From: Monomorium pharaonis
Lineage: Eukaryota > Arthropoda > Insecta > Hymenoptera > Formicidae
Direction of reading: 5' to 3'
Assembly (NCBI RefSeq): GCF_013373865.1
Contig: NC_050468.1
Span: 537,846 to 601,845 of the forward strand
Length of the DNA: 64,000 nt
Shown here: positions 48,664 to 59,136 of the stretch, piece by piece
How positions within the stretch are numbered: the first letter of the stretch is position 1
How the letters are laid out: each line of letters starts with the position of its first letter
Translations under genes and position numbers: made by a program
The notes under the pieces: model-generated
What the model saw: only the letters and a program-made list of their open reading frames with translations
Told to the model about the DNA's origin: nothing
Databases searched by the model: none

Positions 48664-51148
48664 ATTCCTTTAAGAAATTTACAACGGTGGAAGAGAACAT
48701 CTGATATTGACAAACCTGGTTGTAGCACGATACCAGTTACAGCTTTGTATGAAAATGAATATGACTGTTGTACTAGGAATAATGAATTAAATACTTTAGA
48801 CTCAGAAAATCGAGATTATAACTACACTGATAAATGTGAAGCTAATAACAGTTTACAAAATAATAACAATGGTTTAAATTTAAAAAATGATAATAAAGAT
48901 AACGAAAATCATGAATTGAACATCAGTGACAATTTTGAAAGAAATTTCGACGGCAGAGATAATAATAATACCGAGAATAATATTAATAATATACAAATGA
49001 TTGACAACTTGTTGTATAAGAATAGTGAAATTACTGTATCTCAAAGTGTTCTAATTATTATGAATTTATATATTCATAATAAATTAACAAAGGCTGCTTT
49101 AACAGCTATTTTAAAAGCGTTACAATTAGTTCTTCCGAAACCTAATAACATGCCAAAAACGCAATTTCATTTGTTTCAATTTGTTCGAAATTTAACAACA
49201 TGTACTATAATTAAACACTATTACTGTAGACAATGTTTATTTTATAATGGAAGCGATAGTTCAATGACAGTATGTCCATCTTGTTCGAGCATAGAAAGTA
49301 TGTGGCATTTTTATGAATTTGATTTAGTAGATATTATAAGATATATGTTTGAAGTAAGAAACCTCGCTGATAAATTACATGTTCTATTTAGCGACAACAA
49401 TTTAATATTCGATATAACCGATGGATCCAAATACATCAGAGTCAATTCAAGACGTAATAAACAACAATATGATTTGACATTAATATTAAATACTGATGGC
49501 CTTTCCCTCGTTAAAAGTGCTAAAAGTCATTGCTGGCCATTGATGTTTACAATTGCTGAGCTGCCAGAACATCTAAGAGAATCATTTATTGTTATTGTAG
49601 GTCTTTGGTACGACACAAATTCCAAACCATTAATGAACACTTTTTTACAGCCTTTTTGCAAAAAGCTTAATAAATGTTTTCATAATGGTATTTCGTGGAT
49701 TCATCCTACAACTAAAAAAGTTTACACTTCTAAAATTGTGGCCCCATTAATAATTGCAGATGCACCAGCAAGAGCTCAAATACAGAATATCCTTTCTTTC
49801 AATGGCAAATTTGGTTGTAATATCTGTGAAATTAAAACAAAACAATGCAGAACAATTGCAGGAAAAAAAATTATTCGCGTATATGCTTTTCAAGAAGAAC
49901 CAAGTAAATTGAGATCTGGAAAAAGAATGAAAAAACAAGCTAGAATAGCCATAACAAAAGAAGTACACCATGTTAAGGGAGTAAAAGGAAACTCTGTTAT
50001 TTCGACTTTGCCTCTTCTGGATTTAAGCACATGTGTTATGCCTGAAACATGCATTCTATTCTCCTTGGAACAGTAAAGCAGTTATTTAATCTTTGGTTCT
50101 TTAAAAGGGGTACGTGGAATATTAAGGAATATGTTGAAGAAATTGACAATTTTCTTTTGAATATTCGACCTCCTTATTTTTTTAATAGAATGCCAAGAAG
50201 TGTAAAATTACATGCATTTTTTAAAGCATCTGAATATTATAATTGGATTTTATATTACTCAATCCCAACAATTGTAAATTGTTTGCCAAATAAGTATTTC
50301 CAGCATTGGCTTTTATTGGTAATATCTTTATTCAATTTATTGCAAAAACCTATTCGTATTTATCCCGAATTAGAGCAAACAGAAATTTTATTAAAATTGT
50401 TTGTGAGAGATATTGGAAAATTATATGGTGATGGAGAATATTCTTACAATGTGCACCAACTTTTGCATATTGTATTATGTGGGGTATTGTAAAACGATGG
50501 GGTCCATTATGGGCCACATCTGCTTTCCCTTTCGAAAATTATAATAACTTCCTTGCTAATTGTATTCATGGTTCTCAAAATCTTGGCCAAGAAATGATTA
50601 ATAATCTCACTTTAGTTCAAGGCTTACAAGTTTTACAAAGTCAATATGGACATAATGAAGATACTTTTAATAATAAATTTCAAATAAAAACATATGCACT
50701 ACTTGGAAAATCTAAAGAAGTAAAAGACATAGATGACATTGAAATCAGATTAATTGAATCAAAAAATCTGCAGTTAAAAAATTTATGTTTTTATGCTCGA
50801 GCAAAAATTAATAACGAAATGTATACTTCACAAATCTACAAGGCTACAAAAACGAATAGTTACACAGTTCAAGTTATTATTAATGATAACCAAACTTTAT
50901 ACGGGTCTATTCGATTCTTCTTTGAGATTGAAAATAATTTGTATTTTATTTTGCAGTATTTTACCGTAGAACATACTAAAATGTTCGTTCATTTTGAAAC
51001 TAATACAATTGTTAAACATATTGTACCTGTCAAGGAAGAAAATCAATTTATATTACTAAAAGTAAATGATTTGATTAGAATATGTCATGTTATAAGAGTT
51101 GGAAGTTATATATGTAAACGTCCAAATACTATGAAAAAAGTTATGTAA
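48664..51148 (+). pseudogene. En/Spm (CACTA, tnp2-like) transposase
   Basis: The exon opens at 48664 after TCTGTCAG and reads IPLRNLQRWKRTSDIDKPGC before an Asn/Asp-rich segment. Then: zinc finger (YYCRQCLFYNG ... VCPSC), LILNTDGLSLVKSAK with the first catalytic Asp, WPLMFTIAELP, VGLWYDTNSKP, and IIADAPARA with the second Asp plus FNGKFGCNIC. Frame 2 (50049) continues with MHSILLGTVKQLFNLWF, and frame 3 (50477) with VKRWGPLWATSAFPFENYN, HGSQN and a C-terminal region. These motifs and their order are those of Transposase_21/tnp2 proteins. Two frameshifts (near 50050 and 50480) break an otherwise continuous protein of about 800 residues. Few stops elsewhere suggest recent decay. Confidence 0.8.
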
Positions 51149-51469
51149 ATATTATTAAGTTGTATTATAAGTAAAAATATTATCAGATTTTTTAAAATAA
51201 AGTATAATTTACATTGCTTATTAATTCATTAAATTTTTTCTTTTTGTTACAATTAAGAAAACTGAAAAAAGATGTCAATAATTATGATAAGTCAGTTATA
51301 AAATTATAAAAAGATCTTTTCAGACTTACATATTACATATACTACAACTCATATTTTATTTTAAATTAACACACTTATATGTATAGATGAAATTTATATT
51401 TAAATATTAAATAAAATTTATTCATATCCAACATTAAAAATGGTTAAATTTATTATTTTATTTATCTAT

Positions 51470-51925
51470 AAATCTATATAAAGCTATTTTTGTAAATCTA
51501 ACGTCAGTTTTAGACAAATTCTATTTGTATACATGTAGATCTACTTTAATATTATAAAATCTTTGTAGATCTAACATCAATTTTTGGTATATATATATAC
51601 GCAGATCTACTTTGATATTGTTATATCTCTGCAAATATAATATTAAATGTATTTAATTTCAAATTTATTAAAGTAGATATACGTAGATATAATTATAACT
51701 TCATAGATCTATATATTACATTTCTTCTCACTCGATTAAAAATTCAATTAGATTTTAGGTCATCTAGTTAGATCTTAATGGATATAACTTTAATTATTCA
51801 AGACATATGATAGATTTTTGAAGATCTGAAAAGATATAAAAAACATATCTCATGAGATACAATTGTATAGAAATAGATCTATTTTGATCTATACATATAA
51901 GGTAACATCTCTTTTATTTTTGCTC
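51470..51925. repeat. AGATCT-rich repeat
   Basis: At least seven AGATCT or TAGATCTA palindromes in 450 bp (for example GTAGATCTAC, CATAGATCTATA, TTAGATCTTA), with repeated ACTTTAATATT/ACTTTGATATT between them. It resembles the palindrome-rich interiors of the CCCAGATAGCAC elements and the GATCTAATT words at 44390-45090. No clear ends. Confidence 0.5.
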
Positions 51926-51930
51926 GGATA

Positions 51931-53111
51931 GGTAGCTTTCGTTTGACCAAAGACCATTGAACAAAAAGTTCATAATGTTTCGTTTGCATTTGATATTATA
52001 GGAGATATTGAGCTACCAAAACCAAAAGCCTGTCCTGAAGGTTGGTGATTTCTGAAGATCATTTCACCGTTATTTTAATCTTACAATACTTTTTCATTTT
52101 AAATAAAGATATTAAAAAAGGGCGATTTTCCGACTACAAAAGGAACTTAAAATTCGAGTTTCATAGATATCTATGAGCCGTATAAGAAGTGGAAATGACA
52201 GTCTTTTTTTCTGGAGACCTGTGGAAAGTGTCGAAAATCTGTCAAATTGATTGAAAATTGCGTCCGGAGACAAGTCGAGTCTGTGGTATGGAAGAATTTT
52301 CAGTCAAACCAGCTTCTGGTTAAATACTTATCCAATAATTTTTGAGATTGCTAATAATGTTTCAATATCAAGATCCCAAAATTCAAAATGGCAAATTTAA
52401 TATGGCGTGGCAGAATATCAAATATTGTCACGAATATCACACTCAGCCGAACCCAGAGACACAAACGAGGCCGTGGTGGTTGTTATATTCATTTTTTTAA
52501 CTTTTTTCGTTAAAAAATTTTTTTATTTTGTTTTTTTGGTTTATAATAATTAATGTTTTTATAATAATTATAAAAACAAAAAAAAAAAAACAAAATGAAA
52601 AAATTTTTAACAAAAAAGGTTTAAAAAATGGAGACAACAACCACTACGTCCTCGTTCGTGTCTCTGGGTTCGGCTGAGTGTGGTATTCGTGACAAGATTT
52701 GATATTCTGCCACGCCATATTGAATTTGCCATTTTGAATTTTGGGATCTTGATATTGAAACATTATTAGCGATCTTAAAAACTATTGGATAAGTATTTAA
52801 CCAGAAGCTGGTTTGACTGAAAATTCTTCCATGCCACAAACTCGACTTGTCTCCGGATAGACGCAATTTTCAATCAATTTGACAGATTTTCGACACTTTC
52901 CACAGGTTTCCAGAAAAAAAGACTGTCATTTCCACTTCTTATACGGCTCATGGATATCCATGGAACTCAAATTTTAGGTTTTTTTTGTAGTCGGAAAATC
53001 GACCTTTTTTAACATCCTCCTTTAAACATTTCTCTTACAGATATCGTAAAGGATTTGAAATCTACTCTTTGTGTGTTATATAATATCTCTTTACAAAGTA
53101 TAAGAGAATAA
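51931..53111 (+). pseudogene. Parvin C-terminal exons, decayed
   Basis: Exon at 51931-52040 reads KTIEQKVHNVSFAFD then IIGDIELPKPKACPE and ends CCTGAAG|GTTGGT. Exon at 53041-53111 (after TTACAG) reads DIVKDLKSTLCVLYNI and stops at 53109. The join is in phase (G|AT) and gives the end of the second calponin-homology domain of parvin, a focal-adhesion actin-binding protein (conserved form: KVHNVxFAFxLMQDxGLPKPKxRPEDIVNxDLKSTLRVLYNLF). Damage: frameshift near the first exon's start and divergence in the last ten residues. No upstream parvin exon is visible. It is a 5'-truncated duplicate, and its intron holds a 0.9-kb palindrome. Confidence 0.7.
52108..53012. mobile_element. Palindromic element in the parvin intron
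   Basis: Arms 52108-52500 and 52615-53012 are inverted copies, with ends TTAAAAAAGGGCGATTTTCCG and CGGAAAATCGACCTTTTTTAA, around an AT-rich loop of about 110 bp. About 95% similar by eye. No gene. Confidence 0.8.
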
Positions 53112-53213
53112 ATTAGCAAAATTGATGCATTGAATCACTAATTAGTTTCATATGGAAATGTATTACTAAATTTGATAATCTAATTAGTTTAACGATTGCA
53201 CTATGTGCAATAT

Positions 53214-53768
53214 TGTTGTACCCCTCGTTGTGAGTACGATTTTGGGATCGCTGCCAGAGATCTCGCGAGGAAGGTATTTCGTCACATACACCGTTATTTG
53301 TCTTGAACACTTTTATTCTTGTATTCAGTTACAATAGTTAGATCGCGACCCCGCAAGGCAGAGTGTCGCGTCTATGAACTTGTTGTCCACGACCCCGCAA
53401 CGCAGAGTGTCGTGGTTGTGTGTTTACAACAAGTTATCTCGGCGATACACGACCCCGCAAAGCAGAGTGTCGTGTGTAGTCTTAGTTTGTCTACTTCGGA
53501 TTGACCCGATCCTCACCTTCTTTCGCCGGTTTATATATCCGATAATTCGGTAGTTGGATCGAAAGAAGGGGAGGATTGCGTGAGGGCGTAAATCGGTCAG
53601 TATTCCAAATTATTGCTTAGACAGCAAGTGCTGTCTAAGGAGCATTGCGCTAATTGTCGAGCGGATTGCGCGAAACCTCGCGCGATGCGCTCGATGCTGA
53701 CTGCAGCTGACCGACTTACGTCATCGTGTTACTGACACCTTATCGTTATGAGTGTGTCACTCATAACA
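53214..53768 (-). mobile_element. Solo LTR, 555 bp
   Basis: On - it runs TGTTATGAGTGAC ... GGGGTACAACA, TG...CA, flanked by ATAT (53210-53213, 53769-53772). It has a TATA box (TATATAA, 53531-53537), three hairpin repeats downstream (53475 to 53344) and AATAAA near 53310. It also holds the perfect inverted repeat TTAGACAGCA/TGCTGTCTAA (53617-53640) in U3. No internal region remains. Confidence 0.8.
53344..53475 (-). other. Three covarying hairpin repeats in the LTR leader
   Basis: Units at 53344-53370, 53387-53415 and 53447-53475 share a core of about 17 nt, CCCGCAANGCAGAGTG. Their stems differ in matched pairs: CGCGAC/GTCGCG in the first, CCACGAC/GTCGTGG in the second, ACACGAC/GTCGTGT in the third. 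Such compensating changes support an RNA or DNA hairpin. Confidence 0.7.
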
Positions 53769-53772
53769 ATAT

Positions 53773-55516
53773 ATAATCTGCCATTATGTATTTTATTAAA
53801 CTACCATTTTTATTAAATCAGAGCTCTATTTCTAAAAATGGATTTACTATAGATTTGATTTTTTAGTTGTGCTTTTTACATTTTATCAAATTAGTTTTTT
53901 TTTACTTATTAATAAGTAATCATATTTTACACTTATTTCAATCTGATGAATGAAAATGTTAAAGAAATAAAAAAATTTAGATATAGAACAGAGAGTTATA
54001 TGTCTGTTATGCTTTAAATAACATGCCTTTATATATATTTATTTAAAGTATAATATATTTTATATAAATAATATTTATCACAAGTTTCGAATTATAATGT
54101 TTATTAATAAATATGTCATGTGCTTTCTCCGTTTATTTTCGATTCTATTCTAGAATATGTAAAGAAAGAGTTATGTACGTTCAATCTTTGATACAATTTA
54201 TTGCCTTATTTATTTATCATTATATGTACATATATGCAAAACACAGATCTTATATTGCAGATTTCAAGATAAAAAAGTAAAGTAAGTAAAGTAGTAGTTT
54301 AAACTAAAAAAATAAAGAAAGCCATTGGTAGAAGCATTTGTCTGAATTTATATAATGTGAATATCAGTCACTTACTTCGAACTGTGTCAACATGGTCGTG
54401 CCTGCCGCCGTCGCCGTCGCCGTCGTTTCAAAATGATCGATTCGATACGTACGTGACAGCTGTCTATTGTCTTTCTTTTTGTCTGTTGAAAACGAATATT
54501 CAGTCTCTCTGCACGAGACGTAATTCGATATGGGATCATTGGATATATAATACGTATATCGCCTATATAATACGTAAAATACGTAATAAATACATGATAT
54601 AGAAAACGGCACATTGCGCCAGCGCGGATATTCTCTTATTCTTTTTTTCTCTGTATAATCTTATATCGATCGTAACTTGACTATTCAAACACAGATTCGA
54701 ATAGCGAATTATTTTTCCAATGCTGTTTGTTAATTCTAATTGATATAATAAAATTAATCCGATTATTAAATTATTTTTCCGTTAAATTTTTCATAATCTA
54801 ATACGTATCACGTGTCAGTACAACGATTATTAATTTGCGACGTATGCTAAAAGGAAGATATTATGTAGATTGTAGAATATATACATATCCTTGGAAAAAC
54901 GTTGTTTAACATTTTCAATTATTTTCTTACTGTAATTAACGTTTTATTTATACTTTAATTACTTTTAAAATTTTAATAATCGTTTCTATATCTCTGTGTA
55001 AATTTGACATTGGATGAATGGATAATTGCACAAGGAAAAAAAGTGTAGACTTGATGTGTTTAGAAGACGACTCAATGTGATAGCGTAAAAGTAATCTTTT
55101 GTCTTGATAGTGCAAGATGTAATTTTGTTGGAATACGCTTCTGAAGCACGCGATGTTGCGCGACGTGTTCACAATGTCTTGAGTCTTCCCTCGATTTTTC
55201 AGCTGACGAGCGCCAACGGGTGGTAACCGTTGGTTTAGCCTACAGTCGCCAGTCGCTACTATCAGCCGCGGGATTCACGGGTCGTAACGGGTGCACGCGC
55301 AATTAAAAATTGCTCGAGATCTCATATCTTTGCGTGCCGCATCAGCCGCGTGTTTCAGATGCGCTTCAACTTAATTCTGTCTAGATTACCAGCTCTTTTG
55401 ATTGACACGCTGTAATTGTACTTGTTTCAAAGAGCGTGCTCGTTTCTACATTTCAAATCTCTCCTTTGCTGAATATGCTTTTTTATGCAGTGTCCAAGTG
55501 TTCGTCCTAACTAGTG
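53773..55516. other. Intergenic region, possible promoter zone
   Basis: AT-rich until about 55190, then more GC-rich up to the start codon at 55517. Includes a CCGTCG trinucleotide run (54409-54425). No repeat ends seen, so this is probably unique host DNA. Confidence 0.4.
54376..54393 (-). CDS. Possible short 5' coding exon of a leftward gene
   Basis: The - strand has ATG TTG ACA CAG TTC GAA followed directly by GTAAGT, after a GC-rich CGACGG-repeat leader. This is a typical layout for a first coding exon, but no downstream exon was found to the left, so support is weak. Confidence 0.2.
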
Positions 55517-55991
55517 ATGTCTAGATCGACTAGCAACAGTAGCTACGTCGATTCATCGGCGACAAGTTTGTCTAGTTTGCCATCGTCTAATGAGTCTCTC
55601 GACGAGACTCGTGTCGAGATAGACGGTGCCGCACTTAGTAATATAATTGGTACCGAACCGCGTAAAACTAGTTTATTCACGCTCTATGCTAAAATCTTTC
55701 GACTTCTTCTTACGGCGCAGATACCGAATTTTAGTTTTCTTAGCGACGAGTTACGCAACAGAGAACTCGAAAATTTGATTTTGCCGAGCGATGAAGAATG
55801 GCGTCATCGAGTTTATCACAGTCTCGTCGAATTACAAAGAGAAAAGGACGCTGAAATAACTGAAGATAGAAGGTAAGAGGCGGGAAACGTCATTTTCCTG
55901 GATTTATCTTTTCTTTTTTCTTGAGATTTTAACGCTACGCTTAAATTCATCGCGTGAAATTATATAAAACCAGTCCTTTTTTAGGAGTATA

Positions 55992-56023
<32 letters not shown>

Positions 56024-56459
56024 TAATATAATATAATAATCAGGATGTAACGATGAAACTCGCGAAATAGGCTAGATCTAATTCAATAGAAATACGATAG
56101 CGGATTGACAACTTTTATTTGCGAGGATGGAGGATCTGTCGCCTAAAGGGCGACTAACTCGCAAGAATTCACAAGATTGGGAATGGCGTCCTAGAGAAAA
56201 AGGTCAGCTTCCAAAAGGTAGAAGAAACGAGAGCCAAACGAGAGACAATTCCTCGAATGCCATATCAAGGACTGACGGTTCGATGACTGAGGCTCGTGTC
56301 GAGCCAGGTTGGCGTATCAATGATATCCTCTTGGCGGCCAATGTTTTGCAAAACATACAACTTTCACCAAATTATTCCAATGAGGCTGAAATGAGACGCG
56401 TCTTTGGCTTAGTATATGACGTTCTGAGATGTGAGATATTTTTACAATACACCAATTAA
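55517..56459 (+). CDS. Unknown two-exon protein, 229 aa
   Basis: Exons 55517-55872 (ends AGAAG|GTAAGA) and 56126-56459 (after TTGCGAG) join in phase across a 253-bp intron with a (TAA)n run. Start ATG 55517; stop TAA 56457-56459. Family not recognised. The N-terminus is Ser-rich and acidic (SSLPSSNESLDETRVE). The middle has a helical segment (LFTLYAKIFRLLLTAQIP) and WRHRVYHSLVELQREKDAE. The second exon is basic and polar and ends in a compact helical stretch (INDILLAANVLQNIQ, MRRVFGLVYDVLRCEIF). No signal peptide or membrane segment. Higher GC than its surroundings and no repeat homology suggest a single-copy host gene. Confidence 0.55.
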
Positions 56460-57600
56460 CTGTCGTGTAGCTTTCTCGTTCTTTAAAACAGAAATTTCCT
56501 GTAAGTAAACCTACTAAAGTTCTAGTAAGCAAAAAGTCATAGTTACAGCGTTATTATTATAACAGTATTCATTAACAAAGTAATGTTTTAAAGTATTAGT
56601 TTTTCCAATATTGTCATGAACATATTTTGGCATAGATTTGGAGATTTGAGTAATGTTAAAATAAAATGTGCAATGTAAATAATATTGCATTTTTTAACAT
56701 TGTAATAATGTTTTTCATAACATTAAATTAAATAATAAAAAAAATTAATGTATTATGTAAACATTGCAATAATTGTATGCTAATCGCTATTTTATTTATT
56801 CTTGTTATTTTAATTATAATGTACATATATAACATGTTTTTAACAAATTTTTGAAATTATTATCATGTTTAAAATAAAAAATAACATGTATATTAGTAAT
56901 CGTTGAAGATTAAACATATATAATTGATTAATATTTCTACACTAATTATATTAACTAATTAATATTAATACATATAAAGAAATAAATATTATACCGATTA
57001 AAAGCTTGGAAACGCGATTTTCTCGTATATGAGAAATTAAATATAAAAAATCTTTAAAAATATTCTAGTAAAGAATTTCGCAGTTTTTATAGAAATAGGA
57101 TCTTGTCAAATTGGCTGAAATTTTGATATAGATTTTGATGTAGATTTTGACTCACTGATCAAAAGTCTCAATAGTTACCAGAAGTATGATCCACGCTACA
57201 AATGCTTCAAAGCATTTGATTCACCAATTAAAACAAAGAATTTTACGAATTTGCCAATCAAAGAATATTACGAAGCGTTTTTGTAGCATTAAGTGACGTC
57301 TATTAAGCTGGCACAGCCACTTTAGCACAAACAAATAAAACTTACACAGAAATTTAGTGCTCTTTAATTGCTAATTTGTTACTCAAGTCTCAATTTTTTT
57401 GCTCCAGCCGTTTGGGAGAAAACGGTGGCTGTGTTAACTCAAGATTAAAGTTAGCACAGCCACAGAAAAAATTTTTTTTTTTAATTTAAAAAACGGTAGT
57501 TTTTTATAGAACTAATTTTTTGCTAATTATTTACCCTAATGCCAATTTATTTGTTCTATTTTTAAACTCCAAAAACCACCCCTAAAGTTACTCCCTAGTA
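56460..57600. other. AT-rich stretch without a gene
   Basis: No supported frame. From about 57300 it shares words with the tandem array that follows (GTGGCTGTG, CAGCCAC, TTGTTACTC), so the transposon-like domain probably begins near 57290. Confidence 0.5.
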
Positions 57601-57779
57601 AAAAAACATTCTAAAAATTAAAATACCAAGATTTTTCAATTAATGACGCTTCTAAGATTTTGTTGCTCACCGTTTATAATAAATTTAATTTTGTTGCTCC
57701 AGCCTTAACCCTTAAAAATCACCCTTACTCACTGTACATTAGCACAATACTTAAAAATGGTAAATTAATGAGACGTATC

Positions 57780-58775
57780 GATGAACAGCGTTTCTTAGAA
57801 TTTATTTCTTGCGAAATACACCAAATAAAAATTTATTGCTAATTGTTTATTGCAAAATTCCGTGGCTGTGCTAGACTCGACTCAAGAGTAAAGTACCCTT
57901 AAAAAATTTGTTACTCAGCGGATTTCTTTTCCAAAGTGTTTCTAGATTTTGTTGCTCACGAAATACACCGAACAAAAATTTATTGCTAATTGTTTATTGC
58001 AAAATTCCGTGGTTGTGCTAGACCCGACTCAAGAGTAAAGTACACTTAAAAAAATTGTTACCCAGGGGATTTCTTCTCCAAAGTGTTTCTAGATTTTGTT
58101 GCTCGCGAAATACACCGAATAAAAATTTATTGCTAATTGTTTATTGCAAAATTCTGTGGCTGTGATAGATTCGATTGAAGAGTAAAGTACCCTTAAAAAA
58201 TTTGTTACTCAGCGGATTTCTTCTCCAAAGTGTTTCTAGATTTTATTGCTCACGAAATACACCGAATAAAAATTTATTGCTAATTGTTTATTGCAAAATT
58301 CCGTGGCTGTGCTAGACTCGACTCAAGAGTAAAGTACCCTTAAAAAAATTGTTACCCAGGGGATTTCTTCTCCAACGTGTTTCTAGATTTTGTTGCTCGC
58401 GAAATACATCGAATAAAAATTTATTGCTAATTGTTTATTGCAAAATTCCGTGGTTGTGCTAAACCCGACTCAAGAGTAAAGTACCCTTAAAAAATTTGTT
58501 ACCCAACGGATTTCTTCTCCAAAGTGTTTCTAGATTTTGTTGTTTGCGTAATATACCAAATAAAAATTTATTAATTGTTTATTGCAAAATTCTGTGGCTG
58601 TGCTAGATTCGATTGAAGAGTAAAGTACCCTTAAAAAATTTGTTACTCAGCGGATTTTTTCTCCAAAGTGTTTCTAGATTTTGTTGCTCGCGAAATACAC
58701 CGAACAAAAATTTGTTGCTAATTGTTTATTGTAAAATTTCGTGGCTGTGCTAGATTTGTCTCATAGACTAAGTAC
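57780..58775. repeat. 147-bp tandem array
   Basis: ATTGCAAAATTCCGTGG or its variants begin at 57849, 57996, 58143, 58290, 58437, 58581 and 58728. The period is 147 bp, with one 144-bp unit that lost 3 bp. Each unit has GTTGCTCGCGAAATACACC, GGCTGTGCTAGACTCGACTC and GGATTTCTTCTCC blocks. Diverged half units flank it on both sides (57630-57780, 58780-58870). It lies 270-1,350 bp past the 3' end of the transposase-protease gene. Confidence 0.9.
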
Positions 58776-58875
58776 CTTAAAAACATTTATTTGTTCCATC
58801 TTTAACTTTTTGAGAATCACCTCCATCTATTTTATATTAGCACAACGCTTAAAAATTTTAAATTAATGAGATATT

Positions 58876-59136
58876 TCGGCATTTACATGTTTCCAATTTT
58901 GTCGATTTTTTATTATACGATGTTTTAACTATGTGATAACAAGACTATGTTTATAAAGTTAATTGTGTAAAATAAGTTATTATAAAGTAAATTGCAAATT
59001 TGTTTCTAATTTTAAATTAATAATTTGTGACCGATATTTTGAATAGATAGGGTTAATAGGATTAAAATATGAAATTTTCTGTTAAATTATTAAAAAAATT
59101 TTTTAATGTAATTATGTTTTATAACACAACATTTCT
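58876..59136. other. AT-rich 3' flank of the transposase-protease gene
   Basis: Sequence between the array and the stop codon. It has TTTATT/AATAAA words on the - strand and no other feature. Confidence 0.4.

Noticed and set aside
57849..58775. CRISPR array
   Set aside because: Units are repeated over their full 147 bp with no unique spacers, in a eukaryotic genome.
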